This document shows, one piece after another, positions 51,728-61,070 of a stretch of 64,000 bases of DNA (position 1 is its first letter; each line of letters begins with the position of its first letter). The stretch is from NVTR01 sp036479015 (GTDB taxonomy: Bacteria; Pseudomonadota; Alphaproteobacteria; Rhodobacterales; Rhodobacteraceae), in NCBI GenBank assembly GCA_036479015.1, contig JAZGFB010000048.1, positions 69,060-133,059 of the forward strand. The letters run 5' to 3'. The translations under genes were made by a program, and so were the position numbers. The notes beneath the pieces were generated by a model. It had not been told where the DNA came from. It saw nothing but the letters and a program-made list of their open reading frames with translations, and did not search any database.

Positions 51728-52540
51728 TCAATAGTAGTCGTAGTCAGTGTCATTTTCGCTGAACTTGCATTTATTCAGGACCACGCCCAGCACATTTGTA
51801 AGCTGAGACAGTTCTTTCTCGCAGATATCAAGCTGTGATATTGTGGTGCTTTTTGCCGCCCCGATCAAAATCCCACAATCAACACTGGGCAAAAACCCAA
51901 CATTTTCGTCGCTCGCCAGCATTGGGGGCATGTCAAAGATCATCACATCGGGCTGAAAAGCATTCTTAATTTCGGCAAGCCGATTTTGGGCGTGATTTGA
52001 TTGGATAAGCTCTGATGGGTTCGCCGCCGCAGAGCTGTTCAAAGCAAATGCCAAGTTGGGCCCGGTCCGCAGAAAAGCAGTTTCAATTGGTTGCTCACCC
52101 GCCAAAATCTCATGCAGACTAGTTTTTGGCCTATGGCCCAGTATTTTATGCAGCGCTGGGCGACGGAAATCAAAGTCTAAGACAAGTATTTTTAGGTCCA
52201 CTTGCCGGCTTAGGCTGAGCGCAAGATTTGCCGCAACCGTTGATTTACCACATGATTTATTTGGCGAGGTGATCGCCAAACTTGACCAGCCATTTTCTTT
52301 CATTTGCCGCAAAGTGCGCGTGCGCAGCAAATCGTAAGGGCCAGATTGTTTGCCCTGGATAAGCGCAGTAATTCGGTTTTTGCGGGCATAGCGCGGCCAA
52401 ATCTTCACTTCCTTCACCATCTCCCAGATGTTTTTTTCTGGGGCGACGGCCTTAACGGCCTCAGTGGTCAAAGTGACGGCGGCTTTGGCACCACTGCGGT
52501 CACTGCGGGCTTTTTCCAATGCGGCTTCTAGACGTTCCAT
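51728..52540 (-). CDS. CpsD/CapB-type tyrosine kinase of exopolysaccharide assembly
   Basis: This 270-residue cytoplasmic BY-kinase has Walker A 'TSPNKSCGKSTVAANLA' near residue 90, Walker A-prime 'ILVLDFDFRRPALHK' and Walker B 'VMIFDMPPM'. A C-terminal tyrosine cluster (DYDYY) would be autophosphorylated. The membrane activator domain is supplied separately by the chain-length protein encoded 46 bases upstream. Together they control polymer length and export. It resembles the kinase set that accompanies XrtA-type loci. Confidence 0.88.
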   Translation of the reverse strand: MERLEAALEKARSDRSGAKAAVTLTTEAVKAVAPEKNIWEMVKEVKIWPRYARKNRITALIQGKQSGPYDLLRTRTLRQMKENGWSSLAITSPNKSCGKSTVAANLALSLSRQVDLKILVLDFDFRRPALHKILGHRPKTSLHEILAGEQPIETAFLRTGPNLAFALNSSAAANPSELIQSNHAQNRLAEIKNAFQPDVMIFDMPPMLASDENVGFLPSVDCGILIGAAKSTTISQLDICEKELSQLTNVLGVVLNKCKFSENDTDYDYY

Positions 52541-52586
52541 ATTTTACCTTTACCGTGATTTTTTGGTCAACCGGCTATCTGAAAAA

Positions 52587-54119
52587 TCAGATAACGGCGA
52601 ATAATTTTTCTGCAATGCGATCATAAATTAGGTCTAAAGGCATATAATATTGGTGCACTGCAAACAGGGTTGCTGGTACGCCAATTACTAACACTGCAAA
52701 GACCCCAATTATCGTGGCGCGTCGGATTACAAGCTCCATTGGTGTTTGAATGTAGGGTATGGTGACAAGGGGCGTTATCCCCAAATGGGTTGTTATTTCT
52801 GATGGTCGCCGGATTGAGCTGTCAAGAAGCTCCAGGAACACAACCAACGCCATCCCCAGTGCTGCCCCAATCGCTATGCCCATAACGACGATCAGTTTTC
52901 TGTTGGGGCTTGTGGGGCTTGTGGGGGCGGTCGCAGGGTCAATAACCACGATAGTCTGGCCCTGGGACAGCAGCTCAATTCTTTCGCCTGTCGCCGCTTT
53001 GGATAGCCCGTCAACGGCGGTATTGTATTGGCGCTGGGTGTTCGAATAATCCCGGTTGAATGCATCCAGAAGAATTGAGTTTTCAGCGGTTTTTTCTATA
53101 GAGCTTATTAGACTGTTTAACTGCAGTGTAATTTGTCTTTTCTGCTCACCAAACAAATCAATACGGGCGTCGATATCAGCAAGGTTGATGTCCAGCACTG
53201 ACATTGGTGATTGGGTCGAATCTGGTGTGGCCGCGCCCTGTCCTGTGACGATGGCTTCCTGCTGGACAATCTGCGCCTCAATCAGTTTCACCTTTGGATT
53301 TTCAGATGAATATACCGCAAGCGCGCGCCGCAGATCATCTTGCAACGTGTCCAATATTTGCTGCTCAGGTGATGTCGTTGTGCCGGCCCCCAGCCGCCCG
53401 GTTGCATTAAATATCTCAACCAGTCGGCGGCGTTGCTCGGTCAGGCTGGCGATTTGGCGCTCAACCGAGCTTAGCCGTTCTTGAAAAACAGACTGTTGGC
53501 TTAACCGAAATGCCAAAGTGTCAGGCAGCGCACCTGCATTGTTATTCTGGAACTCCAGGATAACGGCGCTTTGAATTTCCAGCTCTCCACCCAGTCTTTC
53601 AACTTCGACTTCAAAGAACTCTAATGTCGCGCCTGCTCGGCTCACACGGTTCTCTACTGAATCGCTCAGGATCAAGGTTACAAACCTGTTGACGACACGG
53701 GCTGATTTTTGACCATTTTCCGACGAGAACCCCACCGTCATCAACGTGGCTTGCCCCCTACCAGCGTTGCTGCCAATTTTTGTGTTCAAACGCATCAGCT
53801 TAACGATATTGTCAGCGGGCATTTTGGAGACATCTTCAAAAATATCAAATTCCCGAGCAATTTTTAGTAAATTGACACGTGTCATCAGCCGCTGCTCAAT
53901 GATCTGCAGCTCTTCCAACGCCCCGGTCTGGACGGTTGATTCCGCCAATCCGGTTGGGATTTTGGCTGATTCAACTAATAGTTGGGATTCGGAAAAATAG
54001 ACTGGTGGCAATATCTTTGCGATGGCGATAGCCGCGGATGCTACCAACAGAAATACGGCTAAGAAATAGTGAATGCGGCTAAGGAAAACCTTAGTATAGA
54101 ACAATATGTCATTCTTCAT
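52587..54119 (-). CDS. Polysaccharide chain-length determinant (Wzz/GumC-like)
   Basis: This 510-residue inner-membrane protein has a first helix at about 17-36 and a second near 425-447. An additional hydrophobic stretch lies near 470-490, and long periplasmic coiled coils fill the space between. The Wzz start 'YFSESQLLVESAKIPTG' and a proline-rich motif before the second helix ('ATAPTSPTSPNRKLIVVMG') identify it. It sets polymer length and activates the kinase encoded next. Its start overlaps the end of the ExeA-like gene by four bases. Confidence 0.88.
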   Translation of the reverse strand: MKNDILFYTKVFLSRIHYFLAVFLLVASAAIAIAKILPPVYFSESQLLVESAKIPTGLAESTVQTGALEELQIIEQRLMTRVNLLKIAREFDIFEDVSKMPADNIVKLMRLNTKIGSNAGRGQATLMTVGFSSENGQKSARVVNRFVTLILSDSVENRVSRAGATLEFFEVEVERLGGELEIQSAVILEFQNNNAGALPDTLAFRLSQQSVFQERLSSVERQIASLTEQRRRLVEIFNATGRLGAGTTTSPEQQILDTLQDDLRRALAVYSSENPKVKLIEAQIVQQEAIVTGQGAATPDSTQSPMSVLDINLADIDARIDLFGEQKRQITLQLNSLISSIEKTAENSILLDAFNRDYSNTQRQYNTAVDGLSKAATGERIELLSQGQTIVVIDPATAPTSPTSPNRKLIVVMGIAIGAALGMALVVFLELLDSSIRRPSEITTHLGITPLVTIPYIQTPMELVIRRATIIGVFAVLVIGVPATLFAVHQYYMPLDLIYDRIAEKLFAVI

Positions 54120-55003
54120 TCTGCAGCCTCACTTGATGCAACTTCTGCACCAAAGAATACACCATCATCAATAACTGCCTGAACCACTTTATCATCTACC
54201 TTATTTGTTTCAGCGCTCCATGCGTAGAGCAGCGACATGTCACATATTTGGTTTACCAGTCGCGGCGTACCCTGAGTAACGTCGTAAATTAGCATTTTCG
54301 CTTTTTCATCAATTTCATCACCGGTTCCACCCGCGACCCTTAATCGGTGCATGATGAATTCATGGGTGGCAGATTCTGACAGTGGCTTCAAATGAAAGCT
54401 TGCCGCAATGCGTTGGGCCAACTGTCGCAGTTCCGGCTTTTTGATCATGTCGCGCAGCTCTTCCTGCCCGACAAGTACCAACTGTATCAGTTCGTCTTTG
54501 TTAGAGTTGATGTTGGTCAGCATTCGCAACTCTTCCAGGCTGTCCTGAGACAAGTTCTGGGCCTCATCAAAGATCAGGACGACCCTTTTGCCTTCGGCAT
54601 AGGTCCTAATAAGAAAGTCCTGTAACACTTGGAACTGACTGACATAACTTTCAGACGAGTCAAATTTCACGCCGAGTGCGTGCAAAACCCACTGTATTAG
54701 CTCACCGCGCCCGCCTTGGGCATTTGAAATCAAACCAACAACTGAATCTTCTTCGATCTGTTGTAATAGCAGTCGCAGTAACGTGGTTTTTCCACAGCCA
54801 ACGGCGCCGGTAACCATAGTAATGGGGGCACGGGATAGAATGCCAAATTCAAGAACCGAAAAAGCCCGCTTATGCTGGTCTGACCAATACAAAAATGTTG
54901 GGTCAGGGACCAATGTAAAAGGACGTTCAGTAAAGCCAAAGCTTTCCAAATAGAAACCCGGTACGTGCTGGGGGGTGTTCCTGTCTGTCTTCATCGTGCT
55001 CAT
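54116..55003 (-). CDS. ExeA/GspA-like AAA ATPase of the exopolysaccharide locus
   Basis: This 295-residue cytoplasmic ATPase has 'GFTERPFTLVPDPTFLYWS' at the start (typical of this group), Walker A 'VTGAVGCGKTTLLR' near residue 65 and Walker B 'VVLIFDEAQNLS' near 145. It belongs to the ATPases found in XrtA/PEP-CTERM-type exopolysaccharide clusters and related to ExeA. It lacks the C-terminal membrane and peptidoglycan part of ExeA. It heads the minus-strand exopolysaccharide operon, with a second ATG three codons inside. Confidence 0.87.
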   Translation of the reverse strand: MSTMKTDRNTPQHVPGFYLESFGFTERPFTLVPDPTFLYWSDQHKRAFSVLEFGILSRAPITMVTGAVGCGKTTLLRLLLQQIEEDSVVGLISNAQGGRGELIQWVLHALGVKFDSSESYVSQFQVLQDFLIRTYAEGKRVVLIFDEAQNLSQDSLEELRMLTNINSNKDELIQLVLVGQEELRDMIKKPELRQLAQRIAASFHLKPLSESATHEFIMHRLRVAGGTGDEIDEKAKMLIYDVTQGTPRLVNQICDMSLLYAWSAETNKVDDKVVQAVIDDGVFFGAEVASSEAAE

Positions 55004-55279
55004 CTGATGCCCTTATTACTTACGCGTCTCAATCACAGTTTCTCGATGCGATACCATATAAAACCAATATGGATTACACCCCTCTAATACCAAATTCTGA
55101 CAAAATCACGGCGCTTTTAATCCACCTGATATTCCAAGCACTGAACGCATGCATGATAGATATAGAATGTGCACTTGATTCGAGGGCCTATTAGGGTATT
55201 AACCCCAATTTGGATACAGTGTTTCGATTAGGGTACTATCATTGCAGGATTTCAAACAGTCACATGCGGGTATTTGCTG

Positions 55280-55306
55280 CATTTTGCACGCTAAACGTGT
55301 AAAATG
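55280..55306. promoter_or_regulatory. Eleven-base dyad in the exopolysaccharide control region
   Basis: CATTTTGCACG and CGTGTAAAATG pair over 11 positions with a single G-T mismatch around the loop CTAAA. No T run follows, so a protein-binding site is likelier than a terminator. It lies about 80 bases before the candidate sugar-transferase promoter. Confidence 0.5.
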
Positions 55307-55358
55307 GCTTCATTTTGGCGAAGTTTGTCAGAAATGGGGCTTTTTAGTGCCACTACAA

Positions 55359-55387
55359 TTGGTGGACTCAGATTAACCTGCTATTAA
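55359..55387 (+). promoter_or_regulatory. Candidate promoter for the sugar transferase gene
   Basis: TTGGTG (55359-55364) and TATTAA (55382-55387) have a 17-base spacer. The leader would be about 120 bases, ending with AAGGAG at 55479-55484, which is too far from the ATG at 55514 to be its ribosome site; GTCGGAGA at 55496 may also serve. Confidence 0.38.
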
Positions 55388-55513
55388 GGTATCAAGAGTG
55401 AAGACGACTGCCCATATACTATATGACTATAAGCGTTTATGGGCGGTGTAATGTATTAATTTGCGTTGTTAAGTGGTGAAGGAGTTTTCCGTTAAGTCGG
55501 AGATTATTTATAG

Positions 55514-56203
55514 ATGACAGTATATTTTGATCAGATCGAAGAAGAAGTGGCGTCCAATAGCATTCCTGTTGGGCGTGTTGATATTCCAAAGCAGGGCGGC
55601 CTGTACCGCAATATCATCAAGCCAATAATTGAGGCAGCCGCTGTTTTGCTGGTCGCTCCATTTGTGGTGCCGGTAGTTTTGCTTTTGGCGGTGATTGTTG
55701 GCAATGACGGGCATAACCCGTTTTATTGGAGCAAAAGGGTCGGCAAGGGGGGCAAGGTATTTCACATGCTCAAGCTTCGGACCATGGTTCCCAATGCGGA
55801 TGCAATGCTTGATCAACACCTGGCAGAAGATCCAAAAGCAAAAGCTGAATGGGATGAAACCCAAAAGCTTAAAAATGATCCCCGCATTACCAAATTTGGC
55901 CGCGCTTTAAGAAAAACGTCGCTGGATGAATTGCCGCAGCTATGGAATGTGCTTGTGGGCGAAATGTCCCTGGTTGGGCCGCGTCCAATGCTGCCCAGTC
56001 AGCGCGCTATGTACCCTGGGGTGGCATATTACGCTTTGAAACCTGGCATCACAGGGATGTGGCAAATTTCAGACCGCAACGAAGTCGAATTCGCCAAGCG
56101 TGCAGTGTTCGATAAGGACTACTATGTTAAAATGTCCTTTCCCTTGGATTTTGGAATTCTGACTAAGACGGTGGGAGTGGTCATAAAAGGCACTGGTTAC
56201 TAA
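55514..56203 (+). CDS. Priming sugar-1-phosphate transferase (small PglC-like form)
   Basis: This 229-residue polyprenyl-phosphate sugar transferase transfers the first sugar phosphate onto undecaprenyl phosphate at the inner membrane. A single hydrophobic helix (about 36-63) is followed by the catalytic part with 'GKVFHMLKLRTMVPNAD' and 'RKTSLDELPQLWNVLVGEMS', then 'LVGPRPMLPSQ'. The extra N-terminal helices of WcaJ-type enzymes are absent. It is the only glycan-building enzyme in the locus. Confidence 0.92.
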   Translation: MTVYFDQIEEEVASNSIPVGRVDIPKQGGLYRNIIKPIIEAAAVLLVAPFVVPVVLLLAVIVGNDGHNPFYWSKRVGKGGKVFHMLKLRTMVPNADAMLDQHLAEDPKAKAEWDETQKLKNDPRITKFGRALRKTSLDELPQLWNVLVGEMSLVGPRPMLPSQRAMYPGVAYYALKPGITGMWQISDRNEVEFAKRAVFDKDYYVKMSFPLDFGILTKTVGVVIKGTGY

Positions 56204-56308
56204 GCCCTGACCATAAGCTGTAATCTGAATAACGACGCAATCAGTCTGATATTGCTCTGACGGTGTAGTCTCACTAGAACTGGTGATGTCACATCAAGGA
56301 ATTTGCAA

Positions 56309-58759
56309 TTGAAAATTAAGACATTATTGACCGGCCTGTTTTTGGCTACCACCATGGTATTTCTTGCGGGGTGCGATTCAGCTGATGAACGCGCTGAAAA
56401 ACATTTTCAGTCCGCAATAGAGCTGCTTGAAGCCGGTGACGCAGACCGCGCCATCGTAGAGTTCAAAAATGTCTTCAAACTTAAACCACAACACCGGCAA
56501 GCCAGATCCCGTATTGCCGCATTGTACCGTGGCAGAGGTGACATACGACAGGCAGTTTCCCAGTACTTGCGACTTGTTGAACAGTACCCTGACGATTTTG
56601 AAGGTCAGCGCGCCATCGCAGAAATCTACGCCGAGACTGGTAACTGGAACGAAATGGATCGTTTCGTAGAGGCGGCCGCCAATCTTCAACCGGATGACCA
56701 GCGCACAATTGCCCTGCAACTGGTTCTAAAATATCGGCGTTCAATAGAACAAAGCAATCCAGATCAGGCCAAAAGCACAATAGCGGAAATCAATAAGCTG
56801 GTCTTAACATTGCCCACCAGCCAGATGCTTAGGTTGGTCATCATCGATGATCTGGTCAGGCAAAGTGATTTTGCCGCTGCCCGGATTGAACTGGACCGCT
56901 CTATAGAACTGCAGCCCGACAACAAAAACCTGTATGTGATGCGACTGGCAATGTTGGTAGAGCTTGGCGATTTTTTGGCAGTTGAAAAACAGCTCAAAGA
57001 TATGATCGTAGTATTCCCCGATGACGCGTCTGTACGCCCGGCATTAATTGAATGGTATGTTTCGCAAAGCCAAATAGATGAGGCGGAAAACTTTCTGCGC
57101 CTGACGGTTCAGCAAAATGTCGGTGTGATTGAACACAGTTTGGCTTTGGTCCAGTTTGTTGCATCAAGCCGTGGGCCTGAGGCTGCACTGGAAGAGTTGA
57201 ACAGTATGGTCGCTGCGGGCGATCCAGGTATTTTGATTAGGGGCCTTAAGGCTGGCTACGAATTTGACCTTGGCAATCAGGAACAGGCCATTGCGCAGTT
57301 GCGCGACCTGTTATCAGGGCAAGAGACCAGCGAAGATGTCATAAAATTGAAAATCACACTTTCGCAAATGTTGGTTTCAACCGGTCAGACCGAAGAAGCA
57401 CAAGGTGTGTTGCTCGATATTCTTGAAGTCGACCCAACAAATGTGGCCGCACTTGATCGCCGGGCTGGCTGGCTGACCGATCGGGATCAGGTTAATGATG
57501 CTATTGCATTGCTTCGAAAGGCATTGGAGCAAGACCCAAGGAATCCCGCAATTTTCACATCACTTGCCCGTGCGCATGAACGCAACGGTGACAGAGAACT
57601 GATCGGAGAAATGCTTTCATTGGCAATGGATGCATCTTCCGGCGCGCCTGTTGAAAGCATTCGCTACGCAAAATATCTTATTTCCTTGGGGAAAAATGAT
57701 GTGGCAGAGGGGGTTCTGATTGCCGCACTTCGCAATGCCCCCGGCAACCTTGCCATATTGACTGAGCTGGGAAATGCCTATGTCGCCGTCTCTGATTGGC
57801 CAAGGGCAAATCAAATTCAACAAACGCTTAATCGCTTAGGTGCCCCGGCAACCATTGCCGCTGCAAACGACCTAAAGGCAAGAATTCTATTGGGTCAAAG
57901 CAAATCAGGTGAGGCAGTCGAGTTTCTAAAAGACCTTGTCGATCAAGGGGACGCGGGTTTTTCCGCTAATGTTGCGATTGTGCAAAATTACCTAAGCGAA
58001 CGCGATTTTTCCAGTGCACAGAACCATGTTGCAGCGCTGTTGCTGGCCGATCCGGGCAACCCAGAAAATCGTTTTCTTGCCGCCTCAGTAGATGTGGCCA
58101 CCGGCGAACTCGACGCAGCAGAGATAAAGTTTCTATCCCTGCTCAAAGAGGATGATCAACGCAGCCAGGTTTGGGTCGCCCTGTACAGAATTTATGTAAC
58201 ATTCGGCAAGGCTGACAAGGCCACCGACCTGATCAACCGCGCCAGGATAGCTTTGCCAAATGACTCCACATTGATGTGGGTCCATGCCGGTGCGCTGGAA
58301 ACAGCCGGTGATATTCCTGCTGCAATCGCAATTTATGAGCAACTGTATGAAGCAGACAGTGACAACCTGATAGTTGCCAATAACCTGGCCAGCCTTTTGT
58401 CGACCGGAAGCGATGATCCGGCCTCACTTGAGCGGGCAATAGCAATCAGTAACCGCCTTCGCCATTCCGATGTCCCGGCGTTTCAAGACACCTACGGTTG
58501 GATCAGTTATCTTGGCGGCAATATCGATGAGTCAGTATCCGTCTTGGAAAAAGCCGCGGCCGGTATGGTTAACGAACCAATGGTTCAGTTTCACTTGGCG
58601 CAGGCCTATTTGGCAGCTGGTGACGCTACAAACGCGTTGGTGCAATTTCAAAAAGTTATTGCTCTGACGGGCCCTGACGATACACGGGATTTCATACAAT
58701 CTTCCCGGAAATCTGTGGAAGAACTTTCCAACGCAACACCCGAAGATGCGTCAGAATAG
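56309..58759 (+). CDS. TPR-repeat lipoprotein of exopolysaccharide assembly (PrsT-like)
   Basis: This protein of about 816 residues has a lipoprotein signal peptide with lipobox 'VFLAGC', so it should be anchored by its cysteine near residue 22. The rest is a chain of roughly 16-20 tetratricopeptide-like repeats, for example 'GDADRAIVEFKNVFKLKPQH' and 'LLDILEVDPTNVAALDRRAG'. It resembles the TPR lipoprotein of PEP-CTERM-type loci and may scaffold export. I chose the TTG at 56309 because AAGGA is eight bases upstream; the TTG at 56303 is too close to it. Confidence 0.85.
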   Translation: MKIKTLLTGLFLATTMVFLAGCDSADERAEKHFQSAIELLEAGDADRAIVEFKNVFKLKPQHRQARSRIAALYRGRGDIRQAVSQYLRLVEQYPDDFEGQRAIAEIYAETGNWNEMDRFVEAAANLQPDDQRTIALQLVLKYRRSIEQSNPDQAKSTIAEINKLVLTLPTSQMLRLVIIDDLVRQSDFAAARIELDRSIELQPDNKNLYVMRLAMLVELGDFLAVEKQLKDMIVVFPDDASVRPALIEWYVSQSQIDEAENFLRLTVQQNVGVIEHSLALVQFVASSRGPEAALEELNSMVAAGDPGILIRGLKAGYEFDLGNQEQAIAQLRDLLSGQETSEDVIKLKITLSQMLVSTGQTEEAQGVLLDILEVDPTNVAALDRRAGWLTDRDQVNDAIALLRKALEQDPRNPAIFTSLARAHERNGDRELIGEMLSLAMDASSGAPVESIRYAKYLISLGKNDVAEGVLIAALRNAPGNLAILTELGNAYVAVSDWPRANQIQQTLNRLGAPATIAAANDLKARILLGQSKSGEAVEFLKDLVDQGDAGFSANVAIVQNYLSERDFSSAQNHVAALLLADPGNPENRFLAASVDVATGELDAAEIKFLSLLKEDDQRSQVWVALYRIYVTFGKADKATDLINRARIALPNDSTLMWVHAGALETAGDIPAAIAIYEQLYEADSDNLIVANNLASLLSTGSDDPASLERAIAISNRLRHSDVPAFQDTYGWISYLGGNIDESVSVLEKAAAGMVNEPMVQFHLAQAYLAAGDATNALVQFQKVIALTGPDDTRDFIQSSRKSVEELSNATPEDASE

Positions 58760-58900
58760 TATCGCGTTTATTGTCAGCCCGGTCGACAATATCACCCTGT
58801 CCCAGACCTGGCATCTTGGGCAGCCCGATTCGTCAAAAGGTGGGAGATAATTGCCGTTAATCAGCCGCATTATGTGCTGCAAACGATACGATTATGCCCA

Positions 58901-58941
58901 ATTTGGCGCTATTTGGCGAATACGTTTTTGTTTGCTAAAAT
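58901..58941 (+). promoter_or_regulatory. Promoter with tandem ATTTGGCG repeats before the export gene
   Basis: ATTTGGCG occurs twice with a ten-base period (58901-58908 and 58911-58918). The second copy contains the -35 box TTGGCG (58913-58918), and TAAAAT (58936-58941) follows at 17 bases. The repeated motif would present one DNA face twice, as for an activator or repressor. Confidence 0.55.
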
Positions 58942-58990
58942 AGTGTTATAGTTAATGACACTGACATTTGTTTTTTAGAGGGGAAGTATT

Positions 58991-59590
58991 ATGGCACGGC
59001 TGCTTATAAGCGCATTGATGCTGATTGTTCTGGGGTCGGCTGCATCGGCTCAGGGATCATATAAAATTCAACCAGGCGACATCCTGACGATTGAAGTTCT
59101 GGAAGACCAAAGCCTTAACCGCAACGCGCTGGTGTTGCCCGATGGCACGGTAACAATGCCGTTAATCGGTAGCATCCCTGCTGGTGGTCAAACACTAAGC
59201 GCGCTTCAGTCCAGTATCATTTCTGGCCTGTCATCAAATTTTGCAAGTGCTCCAAATGTGTTTGTGACGGTTCAAACTGTTAACCCGACACCTCGGGGAA
59301 CAGGTGGTTCTTCTTTTGATGTGTTTATCATCGGCGCTGTAAATGCCCCCGGAAAAACGCGGGTAAAAGCGGGTACAAGCATGCTGCAGTTTCTTGCTGA
59401 AAGCGGTGGGTTTACCAGATTTGCTGCAACGAAACGTATTCAATTGCGCCGCACAGACCGCCGCACAGGCAAAACATCGGTGTTTAAATACAACTACAAG
59501 GCCATAGAAGATGGCTCTGCCGCTGCCAATTCCATTGTGTTGCAGCGCGGTGACGTGATAGTTGTTCCAGAACGGCGACTGTTTGAGTAG
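58991..59590 (+). CDS. Polysaccharide export protein (Wza-like, short form)
   Basis: This 199-residue exported protein has a signal peptide (1-20), a Poly_export domain ('YKIQPGDILTIEVLEDQS' at about 24-41) and an SLBB-type domain ('IIGAVNAPGKTRVKAGTSML'). It lacks a lipobox and the C-terminal helix of full-length Wza, so the outer-membrane channel is probably provided by another protein. The beta-barrel gene nine bases downstream is the candidate. GAGGGGAAG precedes the start. Confidence 0.88.
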   Translation: MARLLISALMLIVLGSAASAQGSYKIQPGDILTIEVLEDQSLNRNALVLPDGTVTMPLIGSIPAGGQTLSALQSSIISGLSSNFASAPNVFVTVQTVNPTPRGTGGSSFDVFIIGAVNAPGKTRVKAGTSMLQFLAESGGFTRFAATKRIQLRRTDRRTGKTSVFKYNYKAIEDGSAAANSIVLQRGDVIVVPERRLFE

Positions 59591-59598
59591 GTAAAAAA

Positions 59599-60978
59599 AT
59601 GCGTCCGGGTATAATAAAAACGCTACAGGCAACAGTAACAGCAGTAACGGCCGCAAGCTTTTCGGTGGCCGTTGCGAATGCCCAGGCTGAAATCTCACCG
59701 GTTTCTGTAAACCTGACTTTTGCCAGCAATCTTAGCTTGGATACAAACCCAACACTTTCCGCGGTTTCCGCGGGCAGTGTTTTTCGTGCTTCCGAAGACG
59801 TGGGCTTACATTTCATGTCAGAAACCAGCACGCAGATTTTTCAATTTTCTGTTGCCACTGGTTTGGCCCTGTCAAAGACAGTTGGCGGCGGAACATCTAC
59901 ATCATTTAGCGATCCGCAATATTCGCTTCGGTATACGCGCAATGCAGCAAATGCGAACTTGGATCTTTCTGCCGCCTATACCAGCGGGGCTGTTTCCAGT
60001 TCCTTTGATATAGACCCAACAAGTGCCGTGTTTATCATTGTCGACACGGGCACATTGGATACATCTGATGCCGCTATTGCTTACAATTGGGGCTTGAATG
60101 CGCCACTTGGGTTTTCTGTCAGTGCGTCCTATGCTGGTCGCACCTACAGCGGCACCACGAACCCTGCACTTTTCAACACAGTTTCAACGGTGCTTTCAGC
60201 AGGCGCAAACCTACGTATATCGCCTGCAACCCAAGGTACACTTACAGCAACTGTGACAGATTACTCGGCAAGCGACGCGTTTTCCACCAACAGATCAACC
60301 CGCGACCTTGGCTTTAATGTCACCCATGATCTGGCCAGGGGCCTGACAATTGATGGCGCGGTCGGGTTCAGAACCGTTGCAACCACAGCAAGCGGCACGA
60401 CAACGACAGACCAGGGGCTTATGGGGGGTGTTAACCTGACCCAGGCCTTGGCAAATGGCACAATTTATGGCGGCATCCAGGCTGATGGCACGGGGGCTTC
60501 CACCGCAACTTCATTAACCTTTGGCCGCAGTCTAGAGCTGCCCGATGGCAGCCTTTCAGCCAGCCTAACAGCTGATATTACAGCTGGGGCCGCACCGCAG
60601 ATTTTGGGATCACTTTCCTACCTAAAGCAGCTGCCAGATGGATCAATATCTGTTGATGCCAGTCAGTCGTTAACCACCGACAGTCTTAGCCAAGATGTTA
60701 AAGCGTCGACGATTGCCATCGCATACCAGAAAGACCTGAATTCAGATTCCGGCCTAAGCCTTTCCTTTGATATCAGCCGTGTAGAAGATAGCGGCGCGGG
60801 TGTTGCTGATACGCTGAACCGTGCGACGCTTACGGCAACTTATTCACGCGCACTCACCCAGGATTGGGGGATGTCAGTTGGATATTCCCACAGGCAAAAT
60901 TCGGGATCAGCCATTGCGACTGCAAGCTCGGATCGCGTGTTCTTGACCCTGACGCGGGACCTGCAATTCGGATTTTAG
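59599..60978 (+). CDS. Outer-membrane beta-barrel protein of the exopolysaccharide locus
   Basis: This 459-residue protein has a signal peptide (1-29), many alternating strands rich in Ser/Thr/Gly and a C-terminal 'FLTLTRDLQFGF' ending in phenylalanine, the outer-membrane assembly signal. It is co-transcribed with the export protein. It resembles the barrel found beside Wza-like genes in XrtA-type loci. It likely forms or supports the polymer exit channel. No terminator is obvious in the 92 bases before the convergent transporter gene. Confidence 0.8.
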   Translation: MRPGIIKTLQATVTAVTAASFSVAVANAQAEISPVSVNLTFASNLSLDTNPTLSAVSAGSVFRASEDVGLHFMSETSTQIFQFSVATGLALSKTVGGGTSTSFSDPQYSLRYTRNAANANLDLSAAYTSGAVSSSFDIDPTSAVFIIVDTGTLDTSDAAIAYNWGLNAPLGFSVSASYAGRTYSGTTNPALFNTVSTVLSAGANLRISPATQGTLTATVTDYSASDAFSTNRSTRDLGFNVTHDLARGLTIDGAVGFRTVATTASGTTTTDQGLMGGVNLTQALANGTIYGGIQADGTGASTATSLTFGRSLELPDGSLSASLTADITAGAAPQILGSLSYLKQLPDGSISVDASQSLTTDSLSQDVKASTIAIAYQKDLNSDSGLSLSFDISRVEDSGAGVADTLNRATLTATYSRALTQDWGMSVGYSHRQNSGSAIATASSDRVFLTLTRDLQFGF

Positions 60979-61070
60979 CGGCTACGCTATCAGCCAACTA
61001 AGTCAGGCCGTCAGGATCCCGTTCAATCTACAACCATTAACGTGATTGATACCCTGTATTGGCGTGCGCG

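Larger units (their letters stand above)
55004..55513. other. Divergent control region of the exopolysaccharide locus
   Basis: This 510-base A/T-rich gap lies between the ExeA-like gene (minus) and the sugar transferase gene (plus). It holds an 11-base dyad at 55280-55306, a promoter candidate at 55359-55387 and a TTTTGGCGAA motif at 55313-55322 that recurs before the export gene. There is also an imperfect TTAGGGT/ACCCCAA dyad at 55191-55208 and a nearby second ATTAGGGTA. No gene is evident. Confidence 0.5.

Noticed and set aside
51728..60978. Exosortase or PEP-CTERM substrate in the exopolysaccharide locus
   Set aside because: None of the encoded proteins has exosortase membrane motifs or a C-terminal sorting signal.
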